Assembly (NCBI RefSeq): GCF_004526235.1
Contig: NZ_CP038159.1
Span: forward strand, 3,348,001-3,412,000
Direction of reading: 5' to 3'
From: Sphingobacterium sp. CZ-2
Lineage (GTDB): Bacteria; Bacteroidota; Bacteroidia; Sphingobacteriales; Sphingobacteriaceae
DNA: 64,000 bases
This document shows, in pieces, positions 16,660 through 25,555 of the stretch (position 1 is its first letter; the number at the start of each line of letters is the position of its first letter). The position numbers and the translations under genes were made by a program. A model generated the notes under the pieces. It had not been told where the DNA came from. It saw only the letters and a list, made by a program, of their open reading frames with translations, and did no database searches.

Positions 16660-18582
16660 ATGTCAAAAATTATAGGAATCGACTTAGGAACTACCAACTC
16701 ATGTGTAGCCGTAATGGAAGGTAATGAGCCGGTAGTAATTGCCAACAACGAAGGTAAACGCACTACGCCTTCAATCGTGGCATTCGTAGAAGGTGGTGAA
16801 CGTAAGGTTGGGGATCCTGCAAAACGTCAAGCGATTACAAACCCGCACAAAACTGTTTATTCTATCAAACGTTTTATGGGTGTAACGTACGATGAGGCAA
16901 AAAACGAGATCGAACATGTTCCTTATAAAGTAGTAAAAGGCGACAACAATACGCCACGTGTGGAAATTGATGATCGTAAATATACACCACAAGAAATTTC
17001 AGCCATGATCCTTCAGAAAATGAAGAAAACGGCTGAGGATTATTTAGGTCAGGAAGTTTCTCGCGCGGTAATTACCGTTCCTGCATACTTTAACGATGCG
17101 CAACGTCAAGCAACGAAAGAAGCTGGTGAAATCGCAGGATTGAAAGTAGAGCGTATTATCAACGAACCTACAGCTGCAGCATTGGCTTACGGTCTTGATA
17201 AGGCAGACAAAGACATGAAAATCGTGGTATTCGACTGTGGTGGTGGTACGCATGACGTTTCTGTTCTTGAATTAGGCGACGGCGTATTCGAAGTAAAATC
17301 TACCGATGGTGATACACACTTAGGTGGTGATGACTTTGACAACGCGATCATTAACTGGTTAGCAGCTGAATTTGCTGACGAGAACAATGGTTTCGACCTG
17401 AAAAAAGATGCAATGGCATTACAACGCTTGAAAGAAGCTGCTGAAAAAGCAAAAATCGAATTATCAAGCACTACTTCAACAGAGATCAATTTACCATATA
17501 TCACTGCTGATGCAACAGGACCAAAACACTTAGTACGCAATTTATCACGTGCTAAATTTGAAAGCTTAGTAGGACCGCTTATCGAGCGTACTATCGAGCC
17601 TTGTCGTACAGCATTGAAAAACGCAGGTTACTCTACTTCAGATATCGATGAGGTAATCTTAGTAGGTGGATCGACCCGTATTCCAGCAATCGTAGAAGCT
17701 GTTAAAAAATTCTTCGGAAAAGATCCTTCAAAAGGTGTTAACCCAGATGAGGTAGTAGCTTTAGGTGCTGCAATCCAAGGTGGTGTATTAACCGGTGAAG
17801 TGAAAGATGTATTGTTATTGGATGTTACCCCACTTTCCTTAGGTATTGAAACCATGGGTGGTGTAATGACCAAATTGATCGAATCCAATACCACGATCCC
17901 TACACGTAAATCGGAGGTATTCTCGACTGCATCTGACAACCAACCATCCGTAGAGATCCATGTATTGCAAGGTGAGCGACCAATGGCTGCACAGAACCGT
18001 ACGTTAGGACGTTTCCAATTGACAGACATCCCTCCTGCACCTCGTGGTATCCCGCAGATCGAAGTAGTATTCGACATCGATGCGAACGGTATCATCAAAG
18101 TATCGGCAATCGATAAAGCAACCGGTAAAGAGCAGAATATCCGTATCGAGGCATCTTCTGGTCTTTCGGATGAGGAAGTGAAGAAAATGAAGCAAGAAGC
18201 GGAAGCTAATGCGGAAGCAGATAAAAAAGTGAAAGAGGAAGTGGATAAGTTGAACTCTGCAGATGCCTTGATCTTCTCAACCGAAAAACAATTGAAAGAG
18301 TATGGCGAGAAAATCTCGGCAGATAAGAAAGCTCCAATTGAAGCAGGTTTAGAGAAATTGAAAACTGCTCATGCAGCGAAAAACTTCGCAGATATTGATT
18401 CGGCATCTGCTGAATTACAGGCCGCTTGGAATGCAGCATCGGAAGAGATGTACGCTGCTTCTAACCAAGGCGCTGGAGATCAACAAGCACAAGGCGATGC
18501 TGGTCAAGGTCAAGCTAATACTGGCGGAAACCAAGGCGGAGCTGATGATGTGCAGGATGTTGATTTTGAGGAAGTGAAATAA
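16660..18582 (+). CDS. dnaK: Chaperone protein DnaK (Hsp70)
   Basis: This 640-residue Hsp70 binds unfolded polypeptides and cycles with DnaJ and GrpE, using ATP. The ATPase domain shows the phosphate-1 motif [50 protein letters not shown] and [14 protein letters not shown]. The linker [18 protein letters not shown] follows at about residue 390, then the substrate-binding domain and a helical lid. The C-terminus is Gly/Gln/Ala-rich and ends DVDFEEVK, close to the usual EEVD-like bacterial end. It is monocistronic here, with no grpE or dnaJ beside it, and is followed by a strong terminator. Confidence 0.98.
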   Translation: MSKIIGIDLGTTNSCVAVMEGNEPVVIANNEGKRTTPSIVAFVEGGERKVGDPAKRQAITNPHKTVYSIKRFMGVTYDEAKNEIEHVPYKVVKGDNNTPRVEIDDRKYTPQEISAMILQKMKKTAEDYLGQEVSRAVITVPAYFNDAQRQATKEAGEIAGLKVERIINEPTAAALAYGLDKADKDMKIVVFDCGGGTHDVSVLELGDGVFEVKSTDGDTHLGGDDFDNAIINWLAAEFADENNGFDLKKDAMALQRLKEAAEKAKIELSSTTSTEINLPYITADATGPKHLVRNLSRAKFESLVGPLIERTIEPCRTALKNAGYSTSDIDEVILVGGSTRIPAIVEAVKKFFGKDPSKGVNPDEVVALGAAIQGGVLTGEVKDVLLLDVTPLSLGIETMGGVMTKLIESNTTIPTRKSEVFSTASDNQPSVEIHVLQGERPMAAQNRTLGRFQLTDIPPAPRGIPQIEVVFDIDANGIIKVSAIDKATGKEQNIRIEASSGLSDEEVKKMKQEAEANAEADKKVKEEVDKLNSADALIFSTEKQLKEYGEKISADKKAPIEAGLEKLKTAHAAKNFADIDSASAELQAAWNAASEEMYAASNQGAGDQQAQGDAGQGQANTGGNQGGADDVQDVDFEEVK

Positions 18583-18636
18583 TTTAAGCGATTTATTGAT
18601 CCTTCGGGGTTTCATTAAATTATCCTTATCATATGA

Positions 18637-18670
18637 AAGGGAGTTTCCAAATGGAAACTCCCCTTTTTTT
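18637..18670 (+). terminator. Rho-independent terminator of dnaK
   Basis: GGGAGTTTCC and GGAAACTCCC form a perfect 10-base stem around AAAT and are followed by C and seven T, about 55 bases past the dnaK stop. Confidence 0.88.
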
Positions 18671-18689
18671 GTCTTTCTGAGCAGGGCTG

Positions 18690-18802
18690 TTTCATCCTGA
18701 GCATCGTCGAAGGATCTGTACGCTTATGTCATCCTGAGCTTCGTCGAAGGATCTGTACGGTTGGCCAACGAATAGATCCTTCGACTAACGCTCAGGATGA
18801 CA
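18690..18802. repeat. Inner-type palindromic element, two direct copies plus one inverted
   Basis: Two direct copies of the TCATCCTGAGC...GTCGAAGGATCTGTACG unit lie at 18691-18722 and 18727-18760, followed by an inverted copy at 18774-18802. This is the same family as the inner palindromes near 8.4 and 25.3 kb, but without the outer CATTGCGAGGAACGAAGCAAT arms. It fills the dnaK-DUF2459 intergenic space. Confidence 0.8.
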
Positions 18803-18813
18803 TTGCCACATGA

Positions 18814-19494
18814 TTACCGATAATGCCTCAAAATACCCTTATCAAATACTGTCCAAACCCCAGCAGGAAGTTTGGCTCTTTTGAGCGCATGATTAGACCA
18901 GGTATTGCAAGAATAAAACAGGCTGTAAGCCCCTTTTGCCTCATAAAAGGCATCATCCATACCATATTGCGCATTTGTTTGAATGTAGATCGGCTCTCCA
19001 AGGGCATTCCTATCCAGACTCGCTAAGATAAAATCAGTTAATGCTTGATACTGCTCTTGGCTGATCATTAATTTCCTGCAATTCGCCCCTAACCTCATAT
19101 TCCTATAATAAGTCACATGCAGGGCGGTTTCTCCAATTCCAAGCCCGGCTATCAAGGCGGTTTTTAAGGTTAGGTCCTTCCATTCCGGTGTATTCAAATA
19201 AAACCCTTTATCGCCCCATCCAATGGCAATGAACCGATGATCTGCGGATTTACCCTTGGTATGATCGATCGGAAAGACCTTGCTCCAATCCTGTTTCCCT
19301 ACCTTAATGGGCAAAACCAAATCCGTATGTACGCCATTGGACAATACATAAAATGGGATCTCCGTTTTGGAGTCACTTGGTTCCTGCTTATTCAGCGAAA
19401 TGCGCGAGAGTACCGCATCAGCAGAGAAATAGATCAAGCCGAAAACCAACAATCCCAATAATACATAACCCAACCAGATCATTACTTTTTTCAT
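18814..19494 (-). CDS. DUF2459 / TIGR02117 family protein
   Basis: This 226-residue protein matches the DUF2459 (TIGR02117) family. An N-terminal membrane segment (MIWLGYVLLGLLVFGLIYFSA) is followed by a periplasmic-looking domain with the family features FYVLSNGVHTDLVLPI, FIAIGWGDKGFYLNTPEWKDL, ALHVTYYRNM and SLFYSCNTWSNHALKRAKLPAGVW. Conserved His and Cys residues (NGVHTD; YSCNTW) suggest a papain-like or NlpC/P60-type hydrolase fold, but this is inference and no activity is established. It stands alone on the minus strand behind the nucleotidyltransferase. Confidence 0.78.
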   Translation of the reverse strand: MKKVMIWLGYVLLGLLVFGLIYFSADAVLSRISLNKQEPSDSKTEIPFYVLSNGVHTDLVLPIKVGKQDWSKVFPIDHTKGKSADHRFIAIGWGDKGFYLNTPEWKDLTLKTALIAGLGIGETALHVTYYRNMRLGANCRKLMISQEQYQALTDFILASLDRNALGEPIYIQTNAQYGMDDAFYEAKGAYSLFYSCNTWSNHALKRAKLPAGVWTVFDKGILRHYR

Positions 19495-19523
19495 TATGGT
19501 TTATATTTGAACCCCAATAATAA

Positions 19524-19566
19524 GAAAAACGGCTAAAGAAATCCTTATCAATTTCCTTAGCCGTTC
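19524..19566 (-). terminator. Terminator after the nucleotidyltransferase gene
   Basis: On the minus strand AACGGCTAAGGAAAT pairs with ATTTCTTTAGCCGTT with one mismatch around CCTTATCA-type loop sequence and is followed by a T-rich run. It lies between the nucleotidyltransferase stop and the DUF2459 start. Confidence 0.7.
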
Positions 19567-19592
19567 CATATTTCTTTGAAAGCTGCTCCTGC

Positions 19593-20507
19593 TTAGAACA
19601 ATTTCTCCGGATAAACTTTATCTGCAATCAATTTAGAAATGCTCTCCTGAACGATCGGCTTATCTTCCACATACGTTACACCGAACCATTTTGAAGAGGT
19701 AGGGATCACTTTAAAGTCCGCCATACCATGCTTCACCATATAATCTGGGATAGATGGAATAAAGAACTCGGATTTAGGATTATCTCCATTCTCTTCCACA
19801 AATTTTGGGAACAGATCCATACATACCTCAAATACTTTAGGTGTGAATCCCCAAAAGTTCATAGAAACCCTGGCATCTGCAGGAAGTTCTGTCTGCACGC
19901 CATTCTCTTCATAAACAATCTTACGGCTTCCGTTATCATCCGTTACGTAATAGATATTCGTACGTTCGGTAACCGATTCCATATTTCCTTCTTCGTTGAC
20001 TTCACAAACCCCTCTAGAAACATAGCCATAATCCGACATGGTATTACCCACTTCAAAGCCCATTAAGGACATGTGGGTATCGGAAACTTCGTTGGTCAAG
20101 AAATCCGCCATTTTCTGGAAGGCATCATAACCATAGAAGTCATCGGCATTGATCACACAGAAAGGGCCATCAACGACATCCTTAGCGCTCATAACCGCAT
20201 GGGCAGTGCCCCAAGGTTTTGTACGTTCGATTTCCTTGTCAACACCAAATTTCTTCAGGTTGAAATCCTGGAAGGCATAATCCACTTCGATTTTCCCGGC
20301 GAATTTTGCATCAAATTTATCACGCATTACCTGCTCAAATTCTTGGCGGATAATAAAAACTACTTTACCAAATCCTGCACGAATAGCATCATAAATTGAA
20401 TAGTCGATAATAGATTCTCCATGTGGACCAAATCCGTCAACTTGCTTTAATGATCCGTAGCGGCTTGCCATTCCTGCTGCTAATACTACCAAAGTAGGTT
20501 TTCCCAT
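19593..20507 (-). CDS. Sugar-phosphate nucleotidyltransferase family protein
   Basis: This 304-residue protein has the NTP_transferase fold. The N-terminal nucleotide-binding segment is LVVLAAGMASRYGSLKQVDGFGPHGESI, a variant of the GxGxRx(n)PK signature. PWGTAHAVMSAKDVV and FCVINADDFYGYDAFQKMADFL follow, the latter carrying the metal-binding Asp. MNFWGFTPKVFE is typical of this subgroup. It probably activates a sugar phosphate with a nucleoside triphosphate, but the substrate is unknown and there are no LPS or capsule genes nearby. It may be co-transcribed with the HerA-like gene upstream, with a 57-base gap. Confidence 0.82.
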   Translation of the reverse strand: MGKPTLVVLAAGMASRYGSLKQVDGFGPHGESIIDYSIYDAIRAGFGKVVFIIRQEFEQVMRDKFDAKFAGKIEVDYAFQDFNLKKFGVDKEIERTKPWGTAHAVMSAKDVVDGPFCVINADDFYGYDAFQKMADFLTNEVSDTHMSLMGFEVGNTMSDYGYVSRGVCEVNEEGNMESVTERTNIYYVTDDNGSRKIVYEENGVQTELPADARVSMNFWGFTPKVFEVCMDLFPKFVEENGDNPKSEFFIPSIPDYMVKHGMADFKVIPTSSKWFGVTYVEDKPIVQESISKLIADKVYPEKLF

Positions 20508-20564
20508 AATATAAATTTTTGTTTAGTATTCTTAATTTCTATGCGCAAATATACTATTTTACTG

Positions 20565-22112
20565 TTATCTCTTTTTAAACATTGCATTTAAGATGCCACT
20601 TGCCAGTTTCCCCAACAATTTCACCCCTTCCCGGGCCAATGTTCTGCTGGCCTGGTTCTGGGCAGCCTCCAAAGGCGATTGCCTGCGAGACTTCGATGAA
20701 CTACTGCTTTTAGAGGCTTTTTCGGCTTCTTTCTGTGCCTTTTCTGCTGCTTCCTGCGCCTCGAACTGCCCCATTTTTTCTTCCAGGATTTCGGAGGCCG
20801 TACGGCGCTCCACGCGTTCATGGTATTTACCATTGTACTCGGAATTGCGGACCAGTTCCTGGTATAGTGCCGGTTGACAAGGACCCATTACTGCCCTGGC
20901 AGGAACCAGATGCGTGGCTACCACTTCCGTTGGAATACCCTTATCATTTAATACCGTCACCAAGGCTTGTCCTGTTCCCAAGGAGGTCAATATTTTATCT
21001 ATCTCATAAAACTCGGAGGTCGGATAGGTTTTCACCGTTTTCCGGAGGTTCTCCGCATCGTTAGGGGTAAATGCCCGTAAGGCGTGTTGGATCCTATTTC
21101 CCAATTGTCCCAAAACAGATTCAGGGATATCGGTTGCTGCCTGTGTGCAGAAGAAAACCCCAACTCCTTTGGAACGGATCAAGCGAACAATCTGTTCAAT
21201 CTGGGTTAAAAAGGCTTTGGATGCGCCGTTGAACAACAAATGCGCCTCATCAAAGAAGAACACCAATTTTGGTTTATCCAGATCGCCTACTTCCGGGAGG
21301 TTCTTGAACAATTGCGCCAAGAGACTCAACAAGAAGGTGGAAAACAACAATGGTTGATCCTGGATATCCGAAATATTCAGGAGGGTGATCACCCCTTTCC
21401 CATCAATTTTTCCGAAAAGATCATTGATATCAAACTCCTTTTCCCCGAAGATATGTGCCAAACCTTGCTGTTCAATGGCTACAATTTTTCGAAGGATGGT
21501 ACTGGCACTTGCCGAGCTGATCTTTCCGTAATCGCTTTTTATTTCCTCCGCTCCCGGACCTTCCGAAAGGTAGCTCAATAACCTTTTCAGATCCTGGAAA
21601 TCGACGATTGGAAGTTGATTATCATCCGCATATTTAAAAATCGCGCTCAATACACCGGCTTGGGTATCGTTCAGATCCAGTATCCGAGATAATAGCACAG
21701 GACCAAAATCCTCTACCGTAACGCGCATCGGAGCACCCAGATTGCCACTCAAGGAAAAGAGTTCAATCGGAAAACTGGCAGGTTCAAAGGGAATACCCAC
21801 AGCATTTCCACGCTCGATCAGGGCGTCATTGGTTTTTCCCGGCTCTGCCAATCCCGAAAGATCGCCTTTTACATCGAGCATGAAGACCGGTACGCCGGCA
21901 TCGGAGAGCTGTTCGGACATCAATTGCAGGGTCCTGGTCTTTCCGGTACCCGTTGCACCGGCGATCAAACCATGTCGGTTCATCATTTTCAAGGCCAGGT
22001 TAACCTTGGCATCCGTTACGATTTCGCCATTCAGGATTCCGGATCCCAATTGTATAAAAGCGCCCTTAGGACTATAAGAGGCTGTAATTTTCTGAATAAA
22101 TTGTTCTTTCAT
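20565..22112 (-). CDS. HerA-like DUF853 ATPase
   Basis: This 515-residue ATPase belongs to the DUF853/HerA-like helicase group within the FtsK/HerA superfamily. Walker A is LIAGATGTGKTRTLQLMSEQL (near residue 55), Walker B is KLVFFFDEAHLLFNGASKAFL (near 285), and a conserved arginine-rich region (IVRLIRSKGVGVFFCTQ) follows. A charged, Ala/Lys/Ser-rich stretch at about residues 445-485 (EKAQKEAEKASKSSSSSKSRRQ) precedes a short hydrophobic C-terminus. The family is widespread and poorly characterised; roles in DNA processing or protein export have been proposed only by homology. No nuclease partner is adjacent, so a defence role is not supported here. Confidence 0.85.
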   Translation of the reverse strand: MKEQFIQKITASYSPKGAFIQLGSGILNGEIVTDAKVNLALKMMNRHGLIAGATGTGKTRTLQLMSEQLSDAGVPVFMLDVKGDLSGLAEPGKTNDALIERGNAVGIPFEPASFPIELFSLSGNLGAPMRVTVEDFGPVLLSRILDLNDTQAGVLSAIFKYADDNQLPIVDFQDLKRLLSYLSEGPGAEEIKSDYGKISSASASTILRKIVAIEQQGLAHIFGEKEFDINDLFGKIDGKGVITLLNISDIQDQPLLFSTFLLSLLAQLFKNLPEVGDLDKPKLVFFFDEAHLLFNGASKAFLTQIEQIVRLIRSKGVGVFFCTQAATDIPESVLGQLGNRIQHALRAFTPNDAENLRKTVKTYPTSEFYEIDKILTSLGTGQALVTVLNDKGIPTEVVATHLVPARAVMGPCQPALYQELVRNSEYNGKYHERVERRTASEILEEKMGQFEAQEAAEKAQKEAEKASKSSSSSKSRRQSPLEAAQNQASRTLAREGVKLLGKLASGILNAMFKKR

Positions 22113-22310
22113 GGTATTTTTGGACTAATACTGAACTATTTGTACCCGAAAATAGGAATTAAATAGGATTATACAATAATAGAATTTTGAGAGAAGTACA
22201 TTAAGGAATTATTAAGAAATCAGATTAAAGGCAATCCTTTTGTAATTTTTTCATAATAAAATTTCAAAAAAGCTTTCTTTTTAAAATTAAATTTTATTTT
22301 TGTACTGTTT

Positions 22311-22673
22311 ATGATTGCGAGCCGAAACTTATTTACAAAAGCGTACAGGATCTTAGCTGCCAAGCTATGTTTCTTTGTGTTCTTCACAAAGATGCTGATA
22401 TCCATCACGCCGATGTTTGTAGATGTACTGGATAAAGGTACTGTTCTACAGGTGGTTATGCAATTAGAAATCGAGAATACGGCCAAAGGAGCCAATAGCA
22501 ACAATGAAGATATCCATGAAACGGGTATCAAGGTATTCAAACCAGATTCCATTGATTTCCTAGCCTTTAATCCCACTATTGAAAGTACAGCGCAGATCAA
22601 GCATTACCTACGTAATGAAAAAAGTATCTGTGCCTTTCATCCATCCGTACCAACACCCCCTCCTAACTGTTAA
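22311..22673 (+). CDS. Small hypothetical protein upstream of SulP
   Basis: I do not recognise this 120-residue protein. It has a hydrophobic N-terminal half (ILAAKLCFFVFFTKMLISITPMFVDVL, residues about 14-40) that could be one membrane segment or a signal anchor, then a polar region with many Asn/Glu and a Pro-rich end PSVPTPPPNC. A -7 element TATTTTTG at 22295-22302 lies only eight bases before the ATG, implying a leaderless transcript. It precedes the SulP and carbonic anhydrase genes by 106 bases on the same strand and might belong to that module. Confidence 0.55.
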   Translation: MIASRNLFTKAYRILAAKLCFFVFFTKMLISITPMFVDVLDKGTVLQVVMQLEIENTAKGANSNNEDIHETGIKVFKPDSIDFLAFNPTIESTAQIKHYLRNEKSICAFHPSVPTPPPNC

Positions 22674-22779
22674 TTCATTTTTTTCCGATTATCAGGTTCT
22701 CTGACCGGCCATGCTGTGTCTTAATGGGACCATTGAGCTTATTCACAAAAAAAATTGAATTTAACAAATTGAACAAATT

Positions 22780-24381
22780 ATGTTTGGTACACGTACGTCC
22801 GCTTTTCTAAAATTGTCGAAAAGGGACTTAAAATATGACTTTCCCGCAAGTATAGTAGTTTTTCTAGTCGCATTACCTTTATGTTTAGGAATCGCGATGG
22901 CCTCCGGAGCGCCACTTTTTGCCGGTATCTTAACAGGAATAATAGGCGGATTAGTGGTTGCTTCGGTTTCAGGCTCTCCTCTAAGTGTGAGTGGTCCTGC
23001 AGCCGGTCTGACCGTAATCGTCCTGGGCTCCATTGAAAAACTGGGTGCTTACGAAACTTTTATCCTAGCCGTTATGATCGCTGGGGTTATCCAATTGATC
23101 CTGGGGATCGTAAAAGCCGGTATGATCGGTAATTACTTCCCATCCTCAGTAATCCTGGGTATGTTGGCAGCGATCGGTATCACCATTATCCTAAAACAGA
23201 TTCCATTGGCTTTCGGAATGACCGAGACGCATGCCTTTGAACTGGATAACGGCGGTGGCATTGCAGCATTTACAGATACGATATTCTCCAGTATCAACTG
23301 GGGGGCTACGTTAATCTGTTTATTATCCCTGGCTGTGCTTATTTTCTGGCCGAATATCAAGAAATTGAACAAAGTCCCTGCTCCATTGATCGTGGTATTA
23401 TTAGGTGTGGGATTGGGTTATGCTTTCCAAGGAACTTCCTTGGCCTTGAACCCGGATCACTTTGTATCCATCCCGGTGGTTTCTTCCATTGCGGAATTCA
23501 AAGGATTGTTCATCTTCCCAGATTTCACGCAGATCCTGAATAAAGAGGTATGGATTGTGGCCATTACCATTGCGATCATTGCGAGTTTAGAGACTTTATT
23601 GAGTATCGAGGCAGTAGATAAAATCGATCCATTGAAAAGAAATTCACCTACAAACAGGGAATTGGTTGCGCAGGGTATTGGTAACATGACTTCTGGATTT
23701 TTAGGTGGATTGCCTATGACATCAGTGATCGTTCGTTCTTCTGCGAATGCCAATGCGGGCGGTAGAACAAGACAATCGGCGATGTTGCATGCTGTTTGGT
23801 TATTATTGGCCTTATTGGCGATCCCAAGCATCATCAACCTTATTCCATTGGCAGGTTTGGCCGCTATCCTTTTACATACAGGATATAAATTGGCAAAACC
23901 AGCTTTATTCAAGCAGATGTTAGGTAAAGGATTGGATCAATTCATTCCATTCTTTGTAACGGTTGCAGCGGTTGTTTTCACTGATCTATTGACCGGTGTT
24001 GGGGTTGGTATTTTGGTTGCTACGTTCTATATCTTGAGGGCGAACATGCACAATGCTTACCATTTCAACATCAAACCAACGGAGGTAGAGGATAATTCTG
24101 TTGCGGTGTTGACCTTGGCGGAGGAAGTAACCTTCCTTAACAAAGCGCCAATTCAAGAAAAACTGTACAACCTTCCAAAAAACGTGAAGAGTATCTTGAT
24201 CGATGGACATCGAAGTAAGTTTATTGACAAAGATGTCATTGATGTCATCAAGGATTTTGAGCAGAATGCGATAAGCAAAGGCTTGGAAATTGAGCTGAAC
24301 GATGTAACTTACAAAAAAAGAAAGCGATCTAATAAGAGTCCTTTCAAGAAAAAAAAACATAAACTTCAAAAAGTAGTTTAA
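22780..24381 (+). CDS. SulP family anion transporter (probable bicarbonate/sulfate)
   Basis: This 533-residue SulP-family permease moves inorganic anions across the inner membrane. It opens with the family signature region (DFPASIVVFLVALPLCLGIAMASGAPLFAGILTGIIGGLV), followed by SVSGPAAGLTVIVLG and about ten further hydrophobic segments. The C-terminal cytoplasmic region after residue about 430 is a short STAS-like domain (VAVLTLAEEVTFLNKAPIQEKL, SILIDGHRSKFIDKDVIDVIKDF) with a very basic tail. The beta-carbonic anhydrase gene starts 66 bases downstream. This pairing suggests bicarbonate transport, as for BicA-type SulP proteins, though sulfate cannot be excluded. Confidence 0.88.
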   Translation: MFGTRTSAFLKLSKRDLKYDFPASIVVFLVALPLCLGIAMASGAPLFAGILTGIIGGLVVASVSGSPLSVSGPAAGLTVIVLGSIEKLGAYETFILAVMIAGVIQLILGIVKAGMIGNYFPSSVILGMLAAIGITIILKQIPLAFGMTETHAFELDNGGGIAAFTDTIFSSINWGATLICLLSLAVLIFWPNIKKLNKVPAPLIVVLLGVGLGYAFQGTSLALNPDHFVSIPVVSSIAEFKGLFIFPDFTQILNKEVWIVAITIAIIASLETLLSIEAVDKIDPLKRNSPTNRELVAQGIGNMTSGFLGGLPMTSVIVRSSANANAGGRTRQSAMLHAVWLLLALLAIPSIINLIPLAGLAAILLHTGYKLAKPALFKQMLGKGLDQFIPFFVTVAAVVFTDLLTGVGVGILVATFYILRANMHNAYHFNIKPTEVEDNSVAVLTLAEEVTFLNKAPIQEKLYNLPKNVKSILIDGHRSKFIDKDVIDVIKDFEQNAISKGLEIELNDVTYKKRKRSNKSPFKKKKHKLQKVV

Positions 24382-24447
24382 AAGAATAAAATAATTGCAG
24401 AAACTTGTATTGTTTCTTAATCGAACAACATATAAAAAATTAAAAAA

Positions 24448-25095
24448 ATGAGCTTAAAAGAGTTAGAAATTGGTTTTAACAACATTATAGAAGGTAATAA
24501 AGACTGGATGGATTTCGTACAGAAAGACACAACAGGAAGATTTCAACAGTTAGCAAATGGACAAAACCCGGAGATTTTATGGATTGGTTGTGCGGATAGC
24601 CGTGTGCCAGCGAATGAATTGACAGGAAGAAAACCGGGCGAGGTGTTTGTACATCGTAATATTGCCAATATGTGTGTGCACTCGGATATGAGTATGTTAG
24701 CCGTTTTAGACTATGCTGTAAATGTATTGAAGGTAAAACATATCATTGTAGCTGGACACTATGGTTGTGGTGGAGTTGCCGCTTCTTTGAGTAGTCAGCA
24801 ATATGGTATTATTGATAACTGGTTATGCCATATCAAGGATGTATACCGCTTGCACGCAGAAGAGATTGATGCGATCGAAGATCAAACCGAAAAGACCAAT
24901 AAATTGGTGGAATTGAATGTGAAGGAGCAGGTATTGAATCTTTGCAGTACGTCCATTGTGCAGAACTCCTGGAAAAATGGCGCTGATCTAGCGATCCATG
25001 GAATGGTGATCAATATCGGTACTGGTCAATTGATCGATTTGGATACAACTTTTACCAGCAATGAATCGCTGGGTAAGGTGTTTAAGTATATGTAG
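24448..25095 (+). CDS. can: Beta-class carbonic anhydrase
   Basis: This 215-residue enzyme interconverts CO2 and bicarbonate. The zinc ligands Cys48, His104 and Cys107 are visible in WIGCADSRVPANEL and AGHYGCGG. The catalytic Asp50-Arg52 dyad lies in the first motif, and the sequence FVHRNIANM between them is typical. The length and motif spacing fit the cytoplasmic beta class. It follows the SulP transporter, so the pair probably supplies or recovers bicarbonate. A heptanucleotide array begins five bases after its TAG stop. Confidence 0.95.
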   Translation: MSLKELEIGFNNIIEGNKDWMDFVQKDTTGRFQQLANGQNPEILWIGCADSRVPANELTGRKPGEVFVHRNIANMCVHSDMSMLAVLDYAVNVLKVKHIIVAGHYGCGGVAASLSSQQYGIIDNWLCHIKDVYRLHAEEIDAIEDQTEKTNKLVELNVKEQVLNLCSTSIVQNSWKNGADLAIHGMVINIGTGQLIDLDTTFTSNESLGKVFKYM

Positions 25096-25100
25096 GTTTT

Positions 25101-25199
25101 TAGATGATAGATGATAGATATTAGATGATAGACTTTGGCATGGTCTATTATCTAATGTCTATAATCTATTGTCTAATGTCTATAATCTATTATCTCTAT
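25101..25199. repeat. Opposed 7-bp arrays forming a hairpin
   Basis: TAGATGA-type heptads at 25101-25135 (five units, coding-strand polarity) face TCTATTA-type heptads at 25144-25199 (eight units). The facing ends (25115-25133 and 25143-25161) pair at 17 of 19 positions around a 9-base loop. The array starts five bases after the carbonic anhydrase stop, with the same GTTTT(T) junction seen after fadN. Confidence 0.85.
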
Positions 25200-25217
25200 T
25201 CAATAAAGACATCACGC

Positions 25218-25364
25218 CGTCATTGCGAGGAACGAAGCAATCTTTACCCATGTCATGGTGAGCGTAGTCGAACCATCTGTTCGTGTACCAATGCACAGAT
25301 CCTTCGACTACGCTCAGGATGACAAAAAAGAAAGATTGCTTCGTCGTACCTCCTCGCAATGACG
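25218..25364. repeat. Nested palindromic intergenic element, second full copy
   Basis: The outer arms at 25218-25244 and 25332-25364 match those at 8319 and 8458. The inner palindrome, with arms 25251-25280 and 25295-25324, matches the inner element at 8353-8426. The inner left arm has two GG/CC-type changes (CATGGTGAGC, CGAACCATC) relative to the other copies. Its right outer arm runs directly into a 17-bp tandem array. Confidence 0.82.
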
Positions 25365-25522
25365 GCGTTCTCGCAATGACGGAATTCTTTCAATGACAGC
25401 ATTCTTGCAATGACGACGTTCTTTCAATGAAAAGGTTCTTTCAATAGAAATGTTCTTTCAATAGAAATGTTCTTTCAATGAAGAAGTTCTTACGATGAAA
25501 AGGTTGTTACGATGACAGGGTC
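25353..25522 (+). repeat. 17-bp tandem array, ten units
   Basis: Ten units of exactly 17 bases start inside the outer arm of the palindromic element. They begin CTCGCAATGACGGCGTT, drift through CTTTCAATGACAGCATT to two identical CTTTCAATAGAAATGTT copies, and end GTTACGATGACAGGGTC. There is no indel over 170 bases. The last unit joins a heptanucleotide array. There are no spacers, so it is not CRISPR. Confidence 0.88.
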
Positions 25523-25555
25523 TATAATCTATCGTCTATTATCTATAATCTACTT
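25521..25555 (-). repeat. 7-bp array containing a gene's stop codon
   Basis: Five heptads (TCTATAA, TCTATCG, TCTATTA, TCTATAA, TCTACTT) on the plus strand read TAGA-type units on the minus strand. The TAG stop of the adjacent minus-strand gene (25550-25552) is itself part of the last heptad. Confidence 0.82.

Noticed and set aside
20565..22112. HerA-like ATPase as part of a defence system
   Set aside because: No nuclease or other defence partner is adjacent; DUF853-type HerA proteins are widespread housekeeping-like genes.
25353..25522. 17-bp tandem array as a CRISPR
   Set aside because: Units are contiguous without spacers, too short and drifting, and no cas genes are present.
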